This document shows, one piece after another, positions 59,808 through 64,000 of a DNA stretch of 64,000 bases. This DNA comes from Azadirachta indica. Its lineage: Eukaryota; Streptophyta; Magnoliopsida; Sapindales; Meliaceae. A model generated the notes under the pieces. The model was not told the origin of the DNA. It did not search any database and was given only the letters and a program-made list of their open reading frames with translations. The position numbers and the translations under genes were made by a program. Numbering within the stretch: the first letter of the stretch is position 1; the number at the start of each line of letters is the position of its first letter. The DNA lies in contig CM040447.1 in assembly GCA_022749755.1 (NCBI GenBank), positions 6,842,545 through 6,906,544 of the forward strand. The letters are read 5' to 3'.

Positions 59808-62305
59808 TTACTTCTTGTATGAGAATTCAGCTTTAAATTCCCTCTGAAGATGTTCCCTAGATTTGGTTTTCGCTGCCAAGGCAACATCATCAAGAAATCC
59901 TCTTTGTGGAAATTCCTCGGGAACGAGGCTCTGATAAATCTCAAACTGTTCTGCAGCTTCCTTCTTTTTATCCAGTAAACTGTAGATTATTCCCTGACAC
60001 AAATTTCAACAGCGGGTTTATCAGTGAAAATTTGAGAAAGGAACTACTTTTTCATCTATTTCCACATTTTATTCCTCCCAAATTATGTGTTATTTACTTT
60101 ATTTTGCCATAAAAACCCTGTATTAACTACGGAAGAAATATATTTCATCATTTCCTACATGAAAAAGCCACACATTGCAGCAGTTGCTAAAATTTGCCAA
60201 CCTTCTTTTATGCTAATGTACAGATAAAATTAGAAGTTCTGGCACGGTGATTTTCTCAAGGTCAATAGACGGCATGCGCGTATGGCATCTCTTTTCTGAA
60301 AGTTGCTAGATTATGCTACACAACCTGCTTTCAGAATATAATATATCTAATGTGAGCACAAATTCTGGACATCTACAATTCCAGGGTGTGGGCGGATTGA
60401 CATTGGTAGTTGTCTAAGACCATGTTGATAGACTAACCCTAAGTTCCACTGCCTTTCTGCTAGGCTAATGCTTTATTGGCTCCAATCCCCCACTCTTTTC
60501 AACATTAAATTTAGAAAGGGTTTATTTTGACGTATGTAGGTAACACATACCAATTATCAGCAATGGGCAAAATGCTAAAAAACTTTACCTGGCAAAGGTA
60601 AGGACGGAAATCTCGAGGATCTTCTTTTACCAGATCTTGAAATTTCTTCAAGCCCTCCTCCAACTCTCCCTGTAAAATAAGATGGTAAGAAATGCGAAAA
60701 TCTAATGAAATAATAGTAAGAATTACTTAAGAAGTCACCTTTACAACATGCATTTGTGCAATAAGAATTCTAATGTTCCTCTCCTCAGTGACTCTTTTTT
60801 CACGGCGAGCAACTACCAAAGCCTCTGACAACATCTGAAAGACAGCTGCGCCTTCAAGGTTTTTGTGCATCACCATTGCAAGACCCTGCAGAAATTGTAA
60901 GTGAGCAAGGCAAGGAAACAAATAGGTGAGAACTACAGGAACAAACAGCTTCGACAGGTGAGTTATTATGGGTCCATGTCAGTGTCAGCAAAACAATTTA
61001 CACACAGCATTCTCCATGTGAGACCCGATTGTCATTTTATTAAACCTAATATCTGCTCACCACAAATTAAGCATATCCACAGGACAATGACAGGGAAAAT
61101 GATTTCTTATCGAATATGAATAAAAACATATACAATATTGAAAACAAATAACAGCTAGTCAACACAAACATAACTAATTGGAGGAAATTTCTATAATGCT
61201 GGGAGGATATTGACATCAGTGTTTTTAAGGTCATTGAATAATGATATATCCTTACAAAGATAAGGTAATCTTCCTCAATTTCCTAATAATACATAACCAC
61301 CATGTTCTGTAGAATTATCCTTATCAGAATTCATTTTGAGACTTCTAAGGTCAGGCATCTTCTTAGTTCGGAGCTAAACATTACAAAGATTATACATGAA
61401 AATATTTCACTCAAAAAGAAACCATCAGGTTGATCTCCAGGCATTCCAAGGATGCATGCTTTATATTCAACTCATATATAATAATCATTTGTTCATAAAA
61501 ATTTTATTTATAGACCTTTGTAAGTCCTAAACAAACAAAAGAAACATATCATATACATAGCACAATTACACAAGGAACTACCAACAATCAAAAAAGCAAC
61601 GAAAATGCTCAAAGAGAATAACCATACATGCAAAGCCCTCAGCAGAAGTGGCCTCTCCTTCAAGATTTCCTTAAACAACCTCTTTGCAGTACTCAGCTGC
61701 CCCATCAACTCATAACAAAGTGCTTGTAAAAGCTTCCACTCAACCTCATGTGGTTCAATTTCAATCAATCTCTGCACAAACTCTAAAGCTGCCTTATTTT
61801 TCCCTCTCCTCATCTTCCCATAAACAACTACTTTCAATGCCTCAACATTTCTAGGTTCGTTCTCCAAAATCTTCTCACACATTCTCTCTTCTTCACTGTT
61901 CCCCATCTGGGTATCTCTCTCTTTGTTCAAATTCTCACTAGCACTGTTCATTTTATCGAAAACTGCCATACTTGGCCTAGGATTAAAACTAAAAAGCCCG
62001 AAGAAAATGACTGACCCATAAAGAAAAATCACAGCTTTTTCTTTCAGAAATTTCAGAATTTTGCTTTCTTCGGTGAAAGAGGAGGTTAAATCAGGAAAAC
62101 TTGAAGAGAATATGTGGGAAATGTGGGATTGAGACTTGTTTGCGATGAAAAAAGATTGAGATTGTTGTTTGATTGGTTGAAATGAGAGGTTTTGATGCTT
62201 GTGCTTGTGGTTTGAGCTCGTGAATGGTGATTGATTGGCGATTAGGAATTTGGGGTGGCAAGACTCTGAGTTTAAATGAAGAGAGAAGGATTTGATTGAA
62301 TTCAT
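59808..62305 (-). CDS. SG1: SLOW GREEN 1-like TPR protein, chloroplastic
   Basis: Tetratricopeptide-repeat protein needed for chloroplast development in Arabidopsis (SLOW GREEN 1). Four exons, 61628-62305, 60739-60885, 60589-60669 and 59808-59993, sum to 1,092 bases (363 residues). The N-terminus is Ser/Gln/His-rich with few acidic residues, like a transit peptide. A hydrophobic segment (KAVIFLYGSVIFFGLFSF, about residues 90-107) could anchor or target it to a membrane. From about residue 130 TPR helices follow (CEKILENEPRNVEALK, RLIEIEPHEVEWKLLQALC, RLFKEILKERPLLLRALH). The last exons give EEGLKKFQDLVKEDPRDFRPY and KKKEAAEQFEIYQSLVPEEF. The start is the first ATG. All introns are GT-AG. Confidence 0.87.
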
Positions 62306-63425
62306 TTGAAGAAATGACTTGATTAATTAGGAGAGAATTAACTGACTCGCCATTGTAGAAAATTCCGAAGGTTTAGTGTTATCCAGCAAAATGTTCCCGG
62401 CGTTTTCTCTGTTAATGTGTCGAAACGGTGTAGTTTCAGATTTCAGCTGGACCGGAATCGCAGACTGACTAAACCGAAAATTGTTTCCGGAGATTATTTT
62501 ATACAACAGAAATAAGAAATTACACTTCATTCATAATTGGAAATTTAAGAATACATTTGAGGTCGCGTGAGTTTTAAAATTGTCCAAACAACTTGGGTTT
62601 AATATTAACCTTTTAAAAAATAAATTTTCAGTTTTTCAATTCTTAATTTCAAATAAAATATATTACAAATTTATCGTAAACAAAATTTCATTGTATTTTA
62701 AAATTATTTTAATATTAGATGATTAGTTATAACAATTTTATATATTTTAATCATCTTCGTAATATAATTACACCACTATTAGTTAAAATTATATAAAACA
62801 TATTTTTTAAGTATTGATCATATTTATAAACTAGCTTTTATGTAATTTTGAATATGTTTTAATATTATATAATTTTTTGCAATAATTTTTTGCATTTTAG
62901 CTATTATTTATGATCCAAATGCATTGTAGTAACAATAGTGATTAATAAAAAATGTCAAAATTAGTAACAAATACATAAAATATAACAAATTATCTTGTTA
63001 TTTAATAAAATATGATTAATTTTGGCTTTCTTTTTTTAAATTATAGTGGATATTTTGGATGAAGATTTTGTTATTAATTTTTATTTTAAAATAAAACTGT
63101 CAAAAACTTATTTAGTTATGTACTTTATAGGATTTATTTTCAATTTATTGATGTATTATTTTTAAATTTATAAATGAAAAGTAAAAGTAAATATTTTTAA
63201 AAATAAATTATATATATTTTTAAAAATGATTATTCACACATTTTTAAACATGATATCAAGCATATTCACATTATTTTTTATTTTAGATATTTTCATTAAA
63301 CATATTCACCCTATTTTTTAAAAATAAATATTCTTAACAAACTCTGCAGTTAATTTCGACCCAAGTTTCTTTTAAAAGCAAACGCTGTCGTTTTGGTGCT
63401 GCTAGTGCCTCGGCGTCAAATCATC

Positions 63426-63457
63426 CAACCCTAAAACCCCTTAATAAACCCTAAAAA
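63426..63457 (+). promoter_or_regulatory. Telo-box-like motifs upstream of the NAT10 gene
   Basis: CAACCCTAAAACC (63427-63439) and AAACCCTAAA (near 63446-63455) match the AAACCCTAA telo-box. In plants this motif is common in promoters of ribosomal-protein and ribosome-biogenesis genes, which fits the 18S rRNA acetylation role of the gene that follows. Inferred from motif and position. Confidence 0.5.
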
Positions 63458-63462
63458 CAGAG

Positions 63463-63592
63463 CAGACGCAGGAACTGACAAATATTTGTCGGAGAAGCGC
63501 GCGGAGAACTGAAATTCAAGCAAATACGCAGACGCAGGAGCTAACAAATATTTGCAGTAGAAGCGTGCGGACAACTGAAATTCAAGCAAAAG
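63463..63592 (+). repeat. Two-copy 66-bp tandem repeat in the NAT10 leader
   Basis: Copies start CAGACGCAGGA at 63463 and 63529. Both contain CAAATATTTG, GAAGCG and AACTGAAATTCAAGCAAA, with several substitutions. It ends about 50 bases before the start codon, so it probably lies in the 5' UTR. Confidence 0.85.
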
Positions 63593-63642
63593 TATTTTCC
63601 TAAATTATCAAAAATTCATAATTTTAACAGTGAAACAAGAGA

Positions 63643-64000
63643 ATGAGGAAGAAGGTAGACGAACGCATCAGAACTCTGATCGAAAATGGTGTCAAGCAAC
63701 GACACCGTTCCATGTTCGTCATTATTGGCGACAAGTCTCGCGACCAGGCGCGTACACTTTCTTTCTCAACAACAAATTATAATTTTTTATGGGTTTTTCT
63801 AATTGAGAAAAAAACTATGTTTATGCAGATTGTGAACCTTCACTATATGCTGAGCAAGGCGGTGGTTAAATCTAGGCCTACTGTTTTGTGGTGCTACAAG
63901 GATAAACTTGAACTCAGCAGGTTTTTTTTTTTTTTTAAAAAAATTTTGTGAAGTTCTTTTTTTTTTGTGTTTAAATTGTGAATAATTGTAATTATAGTAA
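63643..64000 (+). CDS. NAT10: RNA cytidine acetyltransferase NAT10/Kre33 (partial, first two exons)
   Basis: ATP-dependent enzyme that makes N4-acetylcytidine in 18S rRNA and, with an adaptor, in tRNAs; nucleolar. Only the N-terminus is visible. Exon 1 (63643-63747) codes for 35 residues (MRKKVDERIRTLIENGVK to GDKSRDQ). Exon 2 (63829-63920) continues IVNLHYMLSKAVVKSRPTV and WCYKDKLELS, matching the conserved start of plant, yeast and human homologues. The catalytic helicase and GNAT domains lie beyond the right edge, and 63921-64000 is intron. The first intron has to use a GC donor (CAG|GCGCGT), because the nearest GT would shift the frame and hit an early stop. Confidence 0.88.

Larger units (their letters stand above)
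62306..63642. other. Divergent promoter region between SG1-like and NAT10 genes
   Basis: 62306-62560 holds the SG1 leader and promoter. 62,560-63,350 is AT-rich spacer. 63,351-63,642 is the NAT10 promoter and leader, with telo-box motifs and a tandem repeat listed separately. No other gene. Confidence 0.6.

Noticed and set aside
1..64000. CRISPR arrays, bacterial-style operons, phage or viral genes
   Set aside because: None seen. The window is plant nuclear DNA with spliced genes, and no regularly spaced repeat-spacer pattern occurs.

Overview
This is a window of plant nuclear DNA. It shows spliced genes with GT-AG introns, long AT-rich spacers, chloroplast-targeted proteins, a plant cytosolic tRNA-Gly and a TIR-NB-ARC-LRR resistance gene. 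The TIR class points to a dicot. The closest protein matches I can recall are rosid, and the TNL looks most like Citrus, but the species is an inference. Exon boundaries were derived by hand from reading frame and splice signals. For the complete multi-exon genes the exon lengths add up to whole codon numbers.

Layout, left to right. (1) 1-2527, minus: 5' two-thirds of eIF2B-epsilon, running off the left edge. (2) 2528-6530: AT-rich spacer with a possible solo LTR and a 186-bp-spaced direct repeat. (3) About 6530-29812, plus: a 25-coding-exon spatacsin (SPG11) homologue of 3,239 codons. (4) 31289-36650, minus: plastid/mitochondrial S-adenosylmethionine carrier, convergent with spatacsin. (5) 36651-38553: promoter region with a perfect GTAC palindrome and a fold-back MITE-like element. 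(6) 38554-41319, plus: GH17 beta-1,3-glucanase with X8 domain, predicted GPI tail and a 200-residue Asn/Gly-only insert. (7) 42603-48271, plus: double-domain tRNA-His guanylyltransferase (ICARUS1/THG1 type). (8) 48668-48738: tRNA-Gly(GCC). (9) 49895-54023, plus: TNL gene with intact TIR and NB-ARC but a broken 3' half. (10) 54170-55531: decayed THG1 3' fragment plus a decayed tRNA-Gly copy. (11) 55999-57951, minus: violaxanthin de-epoxidase-related protein. (12) 59808-62305, minus: SLOW GREEN 1-like TPR protein. (13) 63643 to the end, plus: start of the NAT10/Kre33 RNA cytidine acetyltransferase gene.

Most genes are single-copy housekeeping functions: translation initiation, tRNA and rRNA modification, organelle methyl-donor transport and chloroplast biogenesis. 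They are not an operon-like pathway. The lively part is 42.6-55.5 kb. There a THG1 gene with an internal duplication, its decayed partial copy, two tRNA-Gly copies and a degenerating TNL record repeated local duplication. I did not find a clearly new multi-gene system. The best leads are the Asn/Gly-rich glucanase, the THG1/tRNA/TNL duplication, the stem-breaking pattern in the tRNA copy, the SBP-type palindrome before the SAM carrier, and a GC-AG first intron in NAT10.
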